Source of the DNA: Eubacteriales bacterium
GTDB lineage: Bacteria; Bacillota_A; Clostridia; Christensenellales; Aristaeellaceae
Reading direction: 5' to 3'
Assembly (NCBI GenBank): GCA_029974855.1
Contig: JARKQO010000389.1
Span: forward strand, 1 to 31,690
Length of the DNA stretch: 31,690 nucleotides
Made by a program: the position numbers and the translations under genes. This document shows, piece by piece, positions 15,190 through 22,753 of the stretch; within the stretch, counting starts at the first letter, position 1; every line of letters starts with the position of its first letter. Under the pieces are notes generated by a model. It was given only the letters and a program-made list of their open reading frames with translations, made no database searches and was not told the DNA's origin.

Positions 15190-16143
15190 TTACTGCGCGT
15201 TGGCTCTGAGTATGCGGAACTGAATCACGGAAACCGCCAGAATCACCAGGCCCAGCACCAGCGCCATGGCGGACGCCATGCCGGGGTCGCCCCCGGCCCG
15301 GCCAAAGCCCAGGTCGAATATATACATCAGCATGACGTAGTAGCTGCGCTTGTCAAACCCGTTGACCATGGCCACCGTGGGCCCGCCAACTCTGGCAACG
15401 TCAAACATCAGGGGTTGCCCGTAGATGCCAAACTGCTGAATCACGCTGGTAATGGCCGTATAGGTCAGGGGATAGCGCATGCCCGGCACGGTGATGTGCC
15501 AGAACTGGCGCCATCCGTTAGCCCCGTCCACGGAGGCGGCTTCGTATAGCTCCTGGGGAATGGAGGCCAAAGCGCTTTGGTAGATGATCATATTGCCCCC
15601 GGCCACCCACCAGATGGTGATGGTCACCAGCGCCATCCAGCTATGAGGCGGGCTGGTAGTCCAGTTCAATTTCCCAAGGCCCAGGGCCTGGTTAATGAAT
15701 CCCGCGGACATGTTGAACATATAGTTCCAGCCCAGCATCACCACGGCGATGGACAAAAGCGCCGGAAGATAAAAAAGGGACTGAAACAGCTTATGGCCAA
15801 AGGGCTTCTGCTTCAGGGCCACCGCCAACAGCAGCGGCATGATAATTTGGAAGGGAACGGTCAGAGCCACGAATTTGATGGTGTTGCCCAGGCCCCACCG
15901 CAGCTGCCAATAGTATTGCGAATTTGGATTGAAAAAGAGGGTTTTGAAGTTTTCAAGCCCGATGAACTCCATGGGCTTGCCCAACTGCCACTTGGAAAAG
16001 GCGGAGACAATGCCCACCACCGAGGGAATGAGAAAAAATACCGCGAAGAGCAGCAGATGCGGAGCAAGGAAAGAAAGCGCCGTCAAGTTCGCCTTGAGCC
16101 GGCGCCCGCTCCGGGCCGGGGCCCTATTGGGTTGGATGGTCAT
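15190..16143 (-). CDS. CUT1 sugar ABC transporter permease (MalF/LacF-like)
   Basis: This inner-membrane protein of about 317 residues has six hydrophobic segments and the EAA loop ELYEAASVDGANGWRQFWHI. It is the MalF-type partner of the next permease. The basic N-terminus (QPNRAPARSGRRLKANL) is typical. The ATG at 16143 is preferred over one two codons earlier, because AAGGAG would then be 8 rather than 2 bases away. It follows the binding-protein gene after 83 bases that contain a strong hairpin, so it is probably expressed at a lower level than the binding protein. Confidence 0.93.
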   Translation of the reverse strand: MTIQPNRAPARSGRRLKANLTALSFLAPHLLLFAVFFLIPSVVGIVSAFSKWQLGKPMEFIGLENFKTLFFNPNSQYYWQLRWGLGNTIKFVALTVPFQIIMPLLLAVALKQKPFGHKLFQSLFYLPALLSIAVVMLGWNYMFNMSAGFINQALGLGKLNWTTSPPHSWMALVTITIWWVAGGNMIIYQSALASIPQELYEAASVDGANGWRQFWHITVPGMRYPLTYTAITSVIQQFGIYGQPLMFDVARVGGPTVAMVNGFDKRSYYVMLMYIFDLGFGRAGGDPGMASAMALVLGLVILAVSVIQFRILRANAQ

Positions 16144-16185
16144 GGCCATTTCTCCTTCACTTGGGATCCAGGGGAAAAGAGAACT

Positions 16186-16214
16186 GGGGACGCCGGGGGT
16201 TTCCCGGCGTCCCC
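16186..16214 (-). terminator. Perfect 12-bp hairpin between binding-protein and permease genes
   Basis: Arms 16186-16197 and 16203-16214 are perfectly complementary around a 5-base loop, all G/C except two A-T pairs. On the minus strand it is followed by AGTTCTCTTTT. It should act as a partial terminator or a 3' stabiliser that raises binding-protein mRNA over permease mRNA, a known arrangement in sugar ABC operons. Confidence 0.7.
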
Positions 16215-16226
16215 TATGGGGTAATC

Positions 16227-17447
16227 TTACTTCGCGGCAACCTTCTCGTCAACCTTTTGCTGCAGCGCTTGGGCGAATTCCGCAGAGGTCATGCGGCCAA
16301 AGACGCTCTCCCAGCCCATGGGGTCCAGGACATCCACGGCCAGGCCGTAGTTGATGTAGTCGGAAACCATCATGCTCTCGCCGTACCCGGCCAGGAAGGC
16401 TTGCTTCATGTCCTGATAGACCGGATCCTCCAGGAGCTTCAGGGAGGCCACGGTCTGGCCGGCCTGGGCCCACAGCAAGGAGTTGTCACGGACATACTGC
16501 AGGAACTTGGCGATAGCGGCCTGCTTCTCGGGGGTGGTTTCCTTCTTGAACTCCACGAACTGGTGGGAGGAAGCCCAGAACTTCACGTTCTCCGCGTCAT
16601 ACTGGGGGAAGATGGCCATGGTGTAGTCGAAGCCCGCGTCCTTCACGCCGTTGTTCATCCAGATGCCTTCGGGGCAGAACACCGCCATGCCGCCTACAAA
16701 CAGGCCGCCGAAGGGATCGTCCCCGTCCACGCTGGTGAGGCCCGCGTCGTGCATGGCCCTCAAATCATCCAGCACCTTGATGAAGGTCTCGTTGTTGAAG
16801 CTGGCGTTGACGCCGTCCTCGGAGAGCTGGCCGCCCAGCTGGTAGTACATGGACAGGATGTAGGGGCGGTTCCAGGTCAGGGTGATGCCGGTGATCTCAT
16901 CGGCCTTGGCCTTTTCGGAAACAGCCTTCACCTCGTCCCAGGTGAGGATGCCGTCGTCCAGCACGGGGGTCTCCAGGTCATACTGGGCCAGCAGTTCCAG
17001 GTTCACATAGCACACCCAGGAGTGCACGTCCAGGGGCAGGGAGTAGCGCACGCCGTCGATCTCGCCCAGGTTCCAGCCAGCGGAGAGATACTGCTCGGCA
17101 GCGAAGTCGCCATTGGCCAGCACATCCGCAAAGGGCATCACCAGGCCGTCCTTCACGAACTGCGCAATGCGCTCCGCATGGACGATGGCCACGTCCGGCA
17201 CGCCTTCACCGGCGGCCACGGCCAAGGGGGCCTTGGTGTACAAATCGGAAGCGTCCATCTTCATGTGGTTCACTTGGATGCCGGGGTTGGCGGCGTTGAA
17301 ATCCGCAACCAGCTGATCCATGTTCACGCCGTCCTCGCCGGTAAACACGGTCCAGAAGTCCACTTCCACAGTGCCCTCCGCCAGGGACATGGGGGCCATT
17401 GCCAGAACCAGCAACATGGAAAGAATCAATGCCAGGGTCTTTTTCAT
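16227..17447 (-). CDS. Sugar ABC transporter substrate-binding protein
   Basis: This 406-residue extracytoplasmic solute-binding protein (family 1, MalE-like) starts with a signal peptide, MKKTLALILSMLLVLAMAPM onward, ending SLAEG. Then come VEVDFWTVFTGEDG, the WNLGEIDGVRYSLPLDVHSW core motif and the typical MAVFCPEGIWMNNG. It should capture an oligosaccharide and deliver it to the two permeases downstream. There is no cysteine at the cleavage site, so it is not a lipoprotein, unlike most Gram-positive homologues. The ribosome site AAGGAGG sits 7 bases upstream. It follows the GH2 gene in the same operon. Confidence 0.93.
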   Translation of the reverse strand: MKKTLALILSMLLVLAMAPMSLAEGTVEVDFWTVFTGEDGVNMDQLVADFNAANPGIQVNHMKMDASDLYTKAPLAVAAGEGVPDVAIVHAERIAQFVKDGLVMPFADVLANGDFAAEQYLSAGWNLGEIDGVRYSLPLDVHSWVCYVNLELLAQYDLETPVLDDGILTWDEVKAVSEKAKADEITGITLTWNRPYILSMYYQLGGQLSEDGVNASFNNETFIKVLDDLRAMHDAGLTSVDGDDPFGGLFVGGMAVFCPEGIWMNNGVKDAGFDYTMAIFPQYDAENVKFWASSHQFVEFKKETTPEKQAAIAKFLQYVRDNSLLWAQAGQTVASLKLLEDPVYQDMKQAFLAGYGESMMVSDYINYGLAVDVLDPMGWESVFGRMTSAEFAQALQQKVDEKVAAK

Positions 17448-17500
17448 GGTAATCCTCCTTTTTTATCTACCGCCTGACGGCGATATTTCGGGTGTCAGCC

Positions 17501-19300
17501 TCAGCCGTTGCGGCCAAAGGCGTTGCGCACCAGCGCGGCGATCTTTTCCGGGGCCACTTTGGGCTCCCGCTGGGGGGTCAGCAAGCCGTTGATCTCCTGC
17601 ATCACGTCGGTAAGCTGGGTGTAACAATAGCCTTCGCAGTAAGGAAGTTCCCGCACCGCTTCAAACACGCCTCCAAAGCGCTTCAGAAACTCCGCCTCAT
17701 CGGTGACCTTGCCGTGGTAGCCCCAGGTCTCCATGCCTCCCATGGACCCCTGTTGGCCGAGGGTGGCAAAGGCGATGCCGCCGAACTCCGTTACCATGAA
17801 GGCCTCCCGGCCCGTGGGCTCCTCGCCCCGGGCGAAGGACATGCGATGGTCCGCGGCGGTTTTTTCCACCTTTTCCCGGCTTTCAAAATGCTTGGCCATC
17901 ACCTCTTTGTCAGCGGTATAGTCGTGCACGCCATTGATGTCGGTGACCACCTGCTCCCAGCCGTCGTTGCTGGAGATCGGGCGGCTGCCGTCGGCGGCCT
18001 TGCCCATGTGGTACAGCATGCGGCCTGTGGCCTGCTGGCGGGGGTCGGCGTACATCTGCCGCACGCCCCAGCTTTCGTTCAGTGGCACCCAGACGATGAG
18101 GCAGGGGTGGTTAAAGTCCCGGTCGATGAAGCCCAAAAAAGTTTCCGCCAGGTTGCGGACGGTTTCATCCGCGAAGTCGTAGGGGGAGGGCACCTCGCCC
18201 CATACCAGCAGGCCCATCCTGTCGGCCCAGTAGTAATAGCGGGGGTCCTCCAGCTTTTGGTGCTTCCGGGCCCCGTTGAAGCCCAGGGCCAAAGTGAGCT
18301 CAATATCCTTTTGGATGGCCTCGTCGGAGGGAGGGGTGATCAAGGACTGGGGCCAATAGCCCTGGTCCAGCACCAGGCGCTGATACAGGGGGGAGTTGTT
18401 CAGCAAAAACTGCCCGTTCACCACCTCCACCTTGCGCATGCCAAAGTAGGTGTCCACATGGTCGTGTTCCCGGTCCCCCTCCAGCAGCCGCACGGAGAGG
18501 TCGTACAGGTTGGGCTCCCCGGGCCGCCACAGCCTCACCGGGTCCAAATCCCCCTTGGCTACCATGTCCACGGGAATGCGGACCTGCCGGTCCACGGTTT
18601 CCAGGGTCAGGCGCTTCACGGGCTTTCCCTGGAAGGACACCTGTACCCTCACCGTCAGCGGTGCGGTGGGAAAGCGGTCCAGGGCCAGCTCGATGGCGGC
18701 CTGGCTCCTGTCAACGTCCGGGGTGACATGGATCTGGGTCAGGGCATAGTCCCCCACCGCCTCCAGGTACACCGTCTGCCAGATGCCGCTGACCGGGGTG
18801 TACCAGCAGCCCATAAGGCCCTGATCCCAGTACTGCTTGCCCCGGGGCTGGGTGCAGTCGGGCTGGTCCTCCACCCGCAGGCACAGGTCGTTTTCCCCGT
18901 CCCGCACCAGATGGGTGATATCCAAAGCGAAGGGGGTATAGCCCCCCCGGTGCTCCCCGGCCTGCTGGCCGTTGACAAAGACGCGGCAGGCGTAATCCAC
19001 CGCGCCAAAGCGCAGCAGCAGCCTTTTGCCCGCCATCTCCGGGGGTACCGCAAAGCCGCGGCGGTACCAGAGGATGGGGTGGATCTCCTCCGTGCCGATG
19101 CCGCTGGCGGGGGTTTGGTAGGCAAAGGGCACCGTAATTTGCCGGGGCAGTGGGTGGTCCGGGGCAAACCAGCTTTGGGCAAGGCCCCGGTCCTCATCGT
19201 CAAAGGCGAATTGCCAAAGGCCGTTCAGGTTCAGAAAGGTATCCCGTACAAAATCGGGACGGGGATGCTCCGAGCGGGGAATGGGGGTGTTGTGCAGCAT
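17501..19300 (-). CDS. Glycoside hydrolase family 2, cytoplasmic
   Basis: This protein of about 599 residues has the three GH2 parts: a sugar-binding jelly-roll (LNGLWQFAFDDEDRG near the start, ILWYRRGFAVP, RVFVNGQQAGEHRGGYTPF), an Ig-like middle, and a TIM barrel. The acid/base is E409 in WVPLNESWG and the nucleophile E505 in VTEFGGIAF. Known activities include beta-galactosidase, beta-glucuronidase, beta-mannosidase and arabinofuranosidase. The barrel motif GLLVWGEVPSPY fits the general family but does not choose between them. No signal peptide is present, so it acts on imported sugars. The start at 19300 has GGAGG 5 bases upstream; a longer in-frame start at 19330 does not. It is first gene of the operon. 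Confidence 0.92.
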   Translation of the reverse strand: MLHNTPIPRSEHPRPDFVRDTFLNLNGLWQFAFDDEDRGLAQSWFAPDHPLPRQITVPFAYQTPASGIGTEEIHPILWYRRGFAVPPEMAGKRLLLRFGAVDYACRVFVNGQQAGEHRGGYTPFALDITHLVRDGENDLCLRVEDQPDCTQPRGKQYWDQGLMGCWYTPVSGIWQTVYLEAVGDYALTQIHVTPDVDRSQAAIELALDRFPTAPLTVRVQVSFQGKPVKRLTLETVDRQVRIPVDMVAKGDLDPVRLWRPGEPNLYDLSVRLLEGDREHDHVDTYFGMRKVEVVNGQFLLNNSPLYQRLVLDQGYWPQSLITPPSDEAIQKDIELTLALGFNGARKHQKLEDPRYYYWADRMGLLVWGEVPSPYDFADETVRNLAETFLGFIDRDFNHPCLIVWVPLNESWGVRQMYADPRQQATGRMLYHMGKAADGSRPISSNDGWEQVVTDINGVHDYTADKEVMAKHFESREKVEKTAADHRMSFARGEEPTGREAFMVTEFGGIAFATLGQQGSMGGMETWGYHGKVTDEAEFLKRFGGVFEAVRELPYCEGYCYTQLTDVMQEINGLLTPQREPKVAPEKIAALVRNAFGRNG

Positions 19301-19365
19301 ACGTTCCTCCAGTTTTTGGAAAACACGCAAAAATCACACGTTAATTACATGATTTTTGGAATTTT

Positions 19366-19377
19366 CTAGCGCTTTGG
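19366..19377. promoter_or_regulatory. Operator-like site 2 (AGCGCT core)
   Basis: The minus strand reads CCAAAGCGCTAG, sharing CCAA(A)GCGCT(A/G)G with the site at 19446-19456. It lies about 70 bases before the GH2 start codon, within the predicted leader. It resembles LacI-family or catabolite-repression (cre) half-site patterns with a central CG. Confidence 0.45.
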
Positions 19378-19445
19378 CAGGGAATTCATGCAAAATTCTT
19401 AATGAGTCAAGCCCTTGTACCTCGTCGCTTTGCATAAAATATCTA

Positions 19446-19456
19446 CCAGCGCTTGG
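19446..19456. promoter_or_regulatory. Operator-like site 1 at the GH2 promoter start point
   Basis: The minus strand reads CCAAGCGCTGG, with flanking A and T making ACC...GGT arms around AGCGCT. It begins about 8 bases after the -10 box, where a bound repressor would block transcription. It shares its core with site 2, centred 79-80 bases downstream. Confidence 0.5.
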
Positions 19457-19463
19457 TGACTCT

Positions 19464-19493
19464 ACTATAACATTACCCCTATGAAGCTGTCAA
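19464..19493 (-). promoter_or_regulatory. Predicted promoter of the GH2-ABC-GH43 operon
   Basis: On the minus strand TTGACA (19488-19493) and TATAGT (19464-19469) are 18 bases apart. The predicted start near 19457 gives a leader of about 155 bases holding both AGCGCT sites. Confidence 0.65.
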
Positions 19494-19567
19494 TGGTTTT
19501 GAGACTGGTATATGGAACCTATCCCTGAATCTAGTTTTTGAACAATTTATTCTAATTTTATTGGATG

Positions 19568-20542
19568 TTATTTGCCCGAGGAGCCTTCCTTCATATGATA
19601 GCCCACCTGCAGCATGATATCCTGGGGAAAATCCCCGAACTGCTCCCCAAAGAGGTTCAGGCCCCCCACGTTTTCCGCGTCCTCGGGCACCTCGATGCGC
19701 ACGGTGACCGCCTGATGGGCCCCCAGGTTCAGATCGGCCAGGGTGACGGCGGAGAGGTACATATTGTCCAAATAGCTCCCCAACTTGTCCACCCGCCAGG
19801 TCTTTAAAAAGCCATGCTGGGTGGACATGTCGGACCACCAGGCGGGGTTCAGGCTGCCCCGGCGCTCCCCGCAGTCGCAGGGGCTGGTCCAAATGCCCAG
19901 GGCCCGGCCGTTGATGGACACCCGGATGTCGCTTTTCCAGGGGTCCCTGTACATGGGGGCCTCAGAACAGGCCTCAAAGGAAAGCTCCAGCCAGTCGATC
20001 TCAATCTGGTCAACCAGCAGCAGGCCGAAGAGATATTCCACAAAGCCCTGGCGGAACCATAGCAGCTGCGCGGTAAAGCGGTCCGGGGAATAAAAAGTGC
20101 GGGGGTTATCGTCCTCGCCGATGACATTGTTGGCCGCCGCCAGCCCGCAGGTGGGCTTGATGTTCCCCACCCGGGCATAGCAGCCCACAGGCAGGCGCAT
20201 GGTAAGGGAGCTGCCGGTTTTTTCCTCGTGGGGCACAAGGCCTATGCTCACGGCATCGATTTTGCGGGTGGAAAGCTTCATCATGCCCCGCATGCCGGGC
20301 ATGTTTTCTGTAAAGATGAGCCCAGCCTCCTCCAAGGTGCGCACCGCCAGGGCCACCGTGGACACGGGCACATCCAGGCACTCCGCCAGCTCGTTCACGC
20401 TCCGCATGGACTTTTTGCCCAGCATCTGCATGATCTGGATGCGCACCGGGCTGGACAGGGCCCGGGCCACCTGGCACAGACGGTCCGGCTCGTCTAGATG
20501 CAAATGCATGTGCTTGGGGCCTTGCATGGGAAGCTCGCTCAT
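19568..20542 (-). CDS. ArsR-like winged-helix regulator with a large C-terminal domain
   Basis: Residues 22-80 form a winged-helix domain (LCQVARALSSPVRIQIMQML, then SVNELAECLDVPVSTVALAVRTLEEAGL), close to ArsR-type regulators. The remaining 240 residues are unlike ArsR. They are beta-rich, with LRMR-type strands and motifs such as WLELSFEACSEAP, DPWKSDIRVSINGRALGIW and CGERRGSLNPAWWSD. This layout matches the predicted regulators of COG4189, whose C-terminal part may bind a carbohydrate-like ligand; that is inference. The gene lies just upstream of the sugar operon on the same strand. The start is the ATG at 20542 with AAAGGAG 8 bases away; an upstream GTG overlaps that site and is rejected. 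It is the best candidate to bind the AGCGCT sites. Confidence 0.82.
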   Translation of the reverse strand: MSELPMQGPKHMHLHLDEPDRLCQVARALSSPVRIQIMQMLGKKSMRSVNELAECLDVPVSTVALAVRTLEEAGLIFTENMPGMRGMMKLSTRKIDAVSIGLVPHEEKTGSSLTMRLPVGCYARVGNIKPTCGLAAANNVIGEDDNPRTFYSPDRFTAQLLWFRQGFVEYLFGLLLVDQIEIDWLELSFEACSEAPMYRDPWKSDIRVSINGRALGIWTSPCDCGERRGSLNPAWWSDMSTQHGFLKTWRVDKLGSYLDNMYLSAVTLADLNLGAHQAVTVRIEVPEDAENVGGLNLFGEQFGDFPQDIMLQVGYHMKEGSSGK

Positions 20543-20587
20543 GGGCGTCACTCCTTTGGGGGGGATGGTTGAGGGTGGTTTGAGATG

Positions 20588-20596
20588 ATTGTACCA
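20588..20596 (-). promoter_or_regulatory. Extended -10 promoter of the regulator gene
   Basis: The minus strand reads TGGTACAAT, a TGn-extended -10 element, about 46 bases before the start codon. No good -35 box is seen. The terminator-like hairpin of the upstream gene lies just behind it. Confidence 0.4.
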
Positions 20597-20620
20597 TAAA
20601 AGGAAGAAATGGGGCTATGG

Positions 20621-20664
20621 AAAGAGGGCCCGGAGGGATTCTCGCTTCCCCCCAGGCCCTCTTT
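20621..20664 (-). terminator. Terminator-like hairpin after the glycosyltransferase gene
   Basis: A 10-bp perfect stem AAAGAGGGCC/GGCCCTCTTT joins 20621-20630 with 20655-20664 around a 24-base loop. It starts 49 bases past the glycosyltransferase stop on the minus strand. The T-tract is part of the stem (CTCTTTCC), so its strength is uncertain. Confidence 0.5.
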
Positions 20665-20712
20665 GCCCATAAACTCCCACCGCGCAAGAAAAGCAAAATC
20701 CCATGATGCTCC

Positions 20713-21996
20713 TTACCCCTGCCGTACCCCGGCGATCTCCTCATACAAATCCACATACTCCCCAAAGCGCAGGGCCTTGTCGTAGGCCTGGACGTGGCGG
20801 CGGCAATCCGCCGGGTCCTTGGGGCATTGGCAAAGCTTTTGTACCTGGGCCGCCACGGCGTCCAGGTTCCCCAGGGGGGCCACGGCCCCCACCGCCGGGG
20901 TGACGCTTTCCGGCAAAGCGGTGGCGTCGTAGCAGAGCACCTGAGTGCCGCAGGCCATGGCCTCCAGGAGGGTCATGCCCATGGTTTCCTCGTGGCTGAG
21001 GCTCACATACAGATCCGCGGCGGTGTACAAAGCGCAAAGCTCCCGCAGGCTTTCGGTGCGGCCCAGGCCGATGACATTTTGGGGCAGCATCTCCCGCTGG
21101 AGGGAGGAGAGCCCCACCAGCACGATGCGGTACTCATCCCCCAGCAAAGCCGCCAGCTCGAAGAAATCCGCCAGGCCCTTGCGCTCCTCCCAAACGCTGG
21201 CCACCCCCAGGAGGAACTTGCGGTGCTCCAGCTCCTGAAGGCGGCATTTGTGCCACACGTCCGCCAGGTACTCCGCATCCTCACAGGGGCGGAAGGCTCC
21301 CAGGTCGATGCCGTTGGGGATCACCCGCACCGGATAGTCCTCCAAAAAGGACTTAGCCACCTCCGCCGCCAGCCACCTGGACGGGGTCACCAGCCACAGG
21401 GCCCGGAGCCGGGTGATCAAAGCCCGCTTCTCCCGCCAGTTCCGGGCGCTCTGGTCCAGCAGCAGGCTGGCGGGATAGGCCCCCTTCAGGGGGCAATGGC
21501 CGCAGCCCCGCTTGTAGCGGTCGCAGCCCCGGGTGGTGCGGGAGCGGTGGGTGCGCCCCTCCCGGCGGGAGGCGTCGCCTGGGGCCATGGTGTAGTAGGC
21601 GCAGTGCCCGGTGTAGGCCCAGCAGTCGTGAAGGGTCCACACCACCGGCACCCCGCTTTTGGCCAGCCAGCGAAACAGGGTGGGCAGGTGGAGGTAGTAG
21701 CCGTGAAGGTTATGAAGGTGCACCACGTCGGGCCTGTAGGCCGTCAGCTGGCGCACCAGCTTCCGGGTGGCCCCCAGGCTGGCGAAGCCCGCCCGGTCCG
21801 TCAGCCGCGCCCAGGCCAGGTGCAGCCCCACCCCCGGCAGGCTGCCCACCCGCAGGTGGGGCACCTGGACGGGGGCGGTACCCCGGGCAAAGGCGATTAG
21901 GCCCTTATGCCCCCGCTCCATCAGCACCCGGCAGATGTCCACCGCGATGCGCCCGGTGGACAGCGTGGCGGTCACGTTGACGTGGGCAACCCTCAT
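20713..21996 (-). CDS. GT4-family glycosyltransferase
   Basis: This 427-residue GT-B fold enzyme has an N-terminal acceptor domain and a C-terminal nucleotide-sugar domain. The latter holds VIPNGIDLGAFRP and the family motif EETMGMTLLEAMACGTQVLCY, where the E-x7-E glutamates bind the donor sugar. It has the Cys-rich insert found in some capsule and colanic-acid GT4 enzymes (DCWAYTGHCAYY, then CDRYKRGCGHCPLKGAYP), possibly a metal site. It probably adds a sugar to a cell-surface polysaccharide precursor at the inner membrane. It stands alone, without other polysaccharide genes nearby, which is unusual. The start has AAAGGAGG upstream. Confidence 0.92.
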   Translation of the reverse strand: MRVAHVNVTATLSTGRIAVDICRVLMERGHKGLIAFARGTAPVQVPHLRVGSLPGVGLHLAWARLTDRAGFASLGATRKLVRQLTAYRPDVVHLHNLHGYYLHLPTLFRWLAKSGVPVVWTLHDCWAYTGHCAYYTMAPGDASRREGRTHRSRTTRGCDRYKRGCGHCPLKGAYPASLLLDQSARNWREKRALITRLRALWLVTPSRWLAAEVAKSFLEDYPVRVIPNGIDLGAFRPCEDAEYLADVWHKCRLQELEHRKFLLGVASVWEERKGLADFFELAALLGDEYRIVLVGLSSLQREMLPQNVIGLGRTESLRELCALYTAADLYVSLSHEETMGMTLLEAMACGTQVLCYDATALPESVTPAVGAVAPLGNLDAVAAQVQKLCQCPKDPADCRRHVQAYDKALRFGEYVDLYEEIAGVRQG

Positions 21997-22017
21997 GGCC
22001 CTTCCTCCTTTGTTTTC

Positions 22018-22031
22018 AGCGGAGCTCCGCT
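22018..22031. repeat. Perfect 14-bp palindrome
   Basis: AGCGGAGCTCCGCT is a perfect inverted repeat about 10 bases upstream of the glycosyltransferase ribosome binding site. It could be an operator or a small leader hairpin. Confidence 0.4.
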
Positions 22032-22040
22032 CCTATGCAA

Positions 22041-22091
22041 ATTCGACCAAAATGCCATTGGTGGGGAGCACCCATGGCATTTTGATCGAAT
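22041..22091. repeat. 23-bp stem, 5-base loop hairpin after the rubrerythrin gene
   Basis: 22041-22063 pairs with 22069-22091 with two mismatches around GGGAG. It is AT-richer than its surroundings. It lies 41 bases after the rubrerythrin stop and 44 bases before the glycosyltransferase start on the minus strand. It has no real T-tract; it may be a terminator, an mRNA 3' stabiliser or a dispersed repeat. Confidence 0.7.
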
Positions 22092-22132
22092 GACGGCCGT
22101 TTCAGCTCAAAGGGGCGCGGCGGGCCACTGTT

Positions 22133-22675
22133 TTAGTAATTCTGGGCCCGAAGCTTGAAGTAGGCCTTGGGATGCTTGCACACGGGGCACAGCTCCGGGG
22201 CGTTGGGGCCGATGACGATGTGGCCGCAGTTGCCGCATTCCCAGATCATGTCCCCGTCCCGGCTGAACACCAGGCCGCCTTCGATGTTGGCCAGCAGCTG
22301 GCGGTAACGCTCCTCGTGGTGCTTCTCGATCTTGCCCACGCCTTCCAGCTGGGTGGCAATCTCGATGAAGCCCTCCTCCCGGGCTTCCTTGGCCATCCGG
22401 TCGTACATATCCGTCCACTCGTAGTTTTCGCCTGTGGCGGCGTCCAGCAAATTGGCCTCGGTAGAGGGCACCTCGCCGCCGTGAAGGTGCTTAAACCACA
22501 GCTTGGCGTGCTCCTTCTCGTTGTTGGCGGTCTCCTCAAAAAGCTCGGCAATCTGCACATAGCCGTCCTTGCGGGCCTTGGCAGCGTAATAGGTGTACTT
22601 GTTGCGGGCCTGGCTTTCCCCGGCAAAGGCCTCCCGCAGATTGGCCTCGGTCTTGGTTCCCTTCAAATCTTTCAT
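22133..22675 (-). CDS. Rubrerythrin
   Basis: This 180-residue non-haem iron protein has a four-helix di-iron domain: E20 in [12 protein letters not shown] and E53/H56 in [10 protein letters not shown], with a second pair in the next helices ([10 protein letters not shown]). It ends in a rubredoxin-like iron site with C147, C150, C163 and C166 (CGNC, CPVC). It reduces hydrogen peroxide in the cytoplasm of anaerobes, using electrons from rubredoxin or NAD(P)H enzymes. The real start is the ATG at 22675, 9-10 bases after AGGAGGGG; the open frame seven codons upstream begins at a TTG inside the leader. It follows the CHAP gene on the same strand after 78 bases, and no clear PerR site is visible. 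Confidence 0.96.
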   Translation of the reverse strand: MKDLKGTKTEANLREAFAGESQARNKYTYYAAKARKDGYVQIAELFEETANNEKEHAKLWFKHLHGGEVPSTEANLLDAATGENYEWTDMYDRMAKEAREEGFIEIATQLEGVGKIEKHHEERYRQLLANIEGGLVFSRDGDMIWECGNCGHIVIGPNAPELCPVCKHPKAYFKLRAQNY

Positions 22676-22753
22676 CTCAAAACCCCTCCTATCCAAATGA
22701 TGGTCCGGTACATTCCGCCTGTGAGGATACCCCTTGCGCGGGCCTGTGAAACC

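Noticed and set aside
17492..19369. Plus-strand open frame of 625 codons opposite GH2
   Set aside because: Antisense shadow of a gene with both GH2 catalytic glutamates in place.
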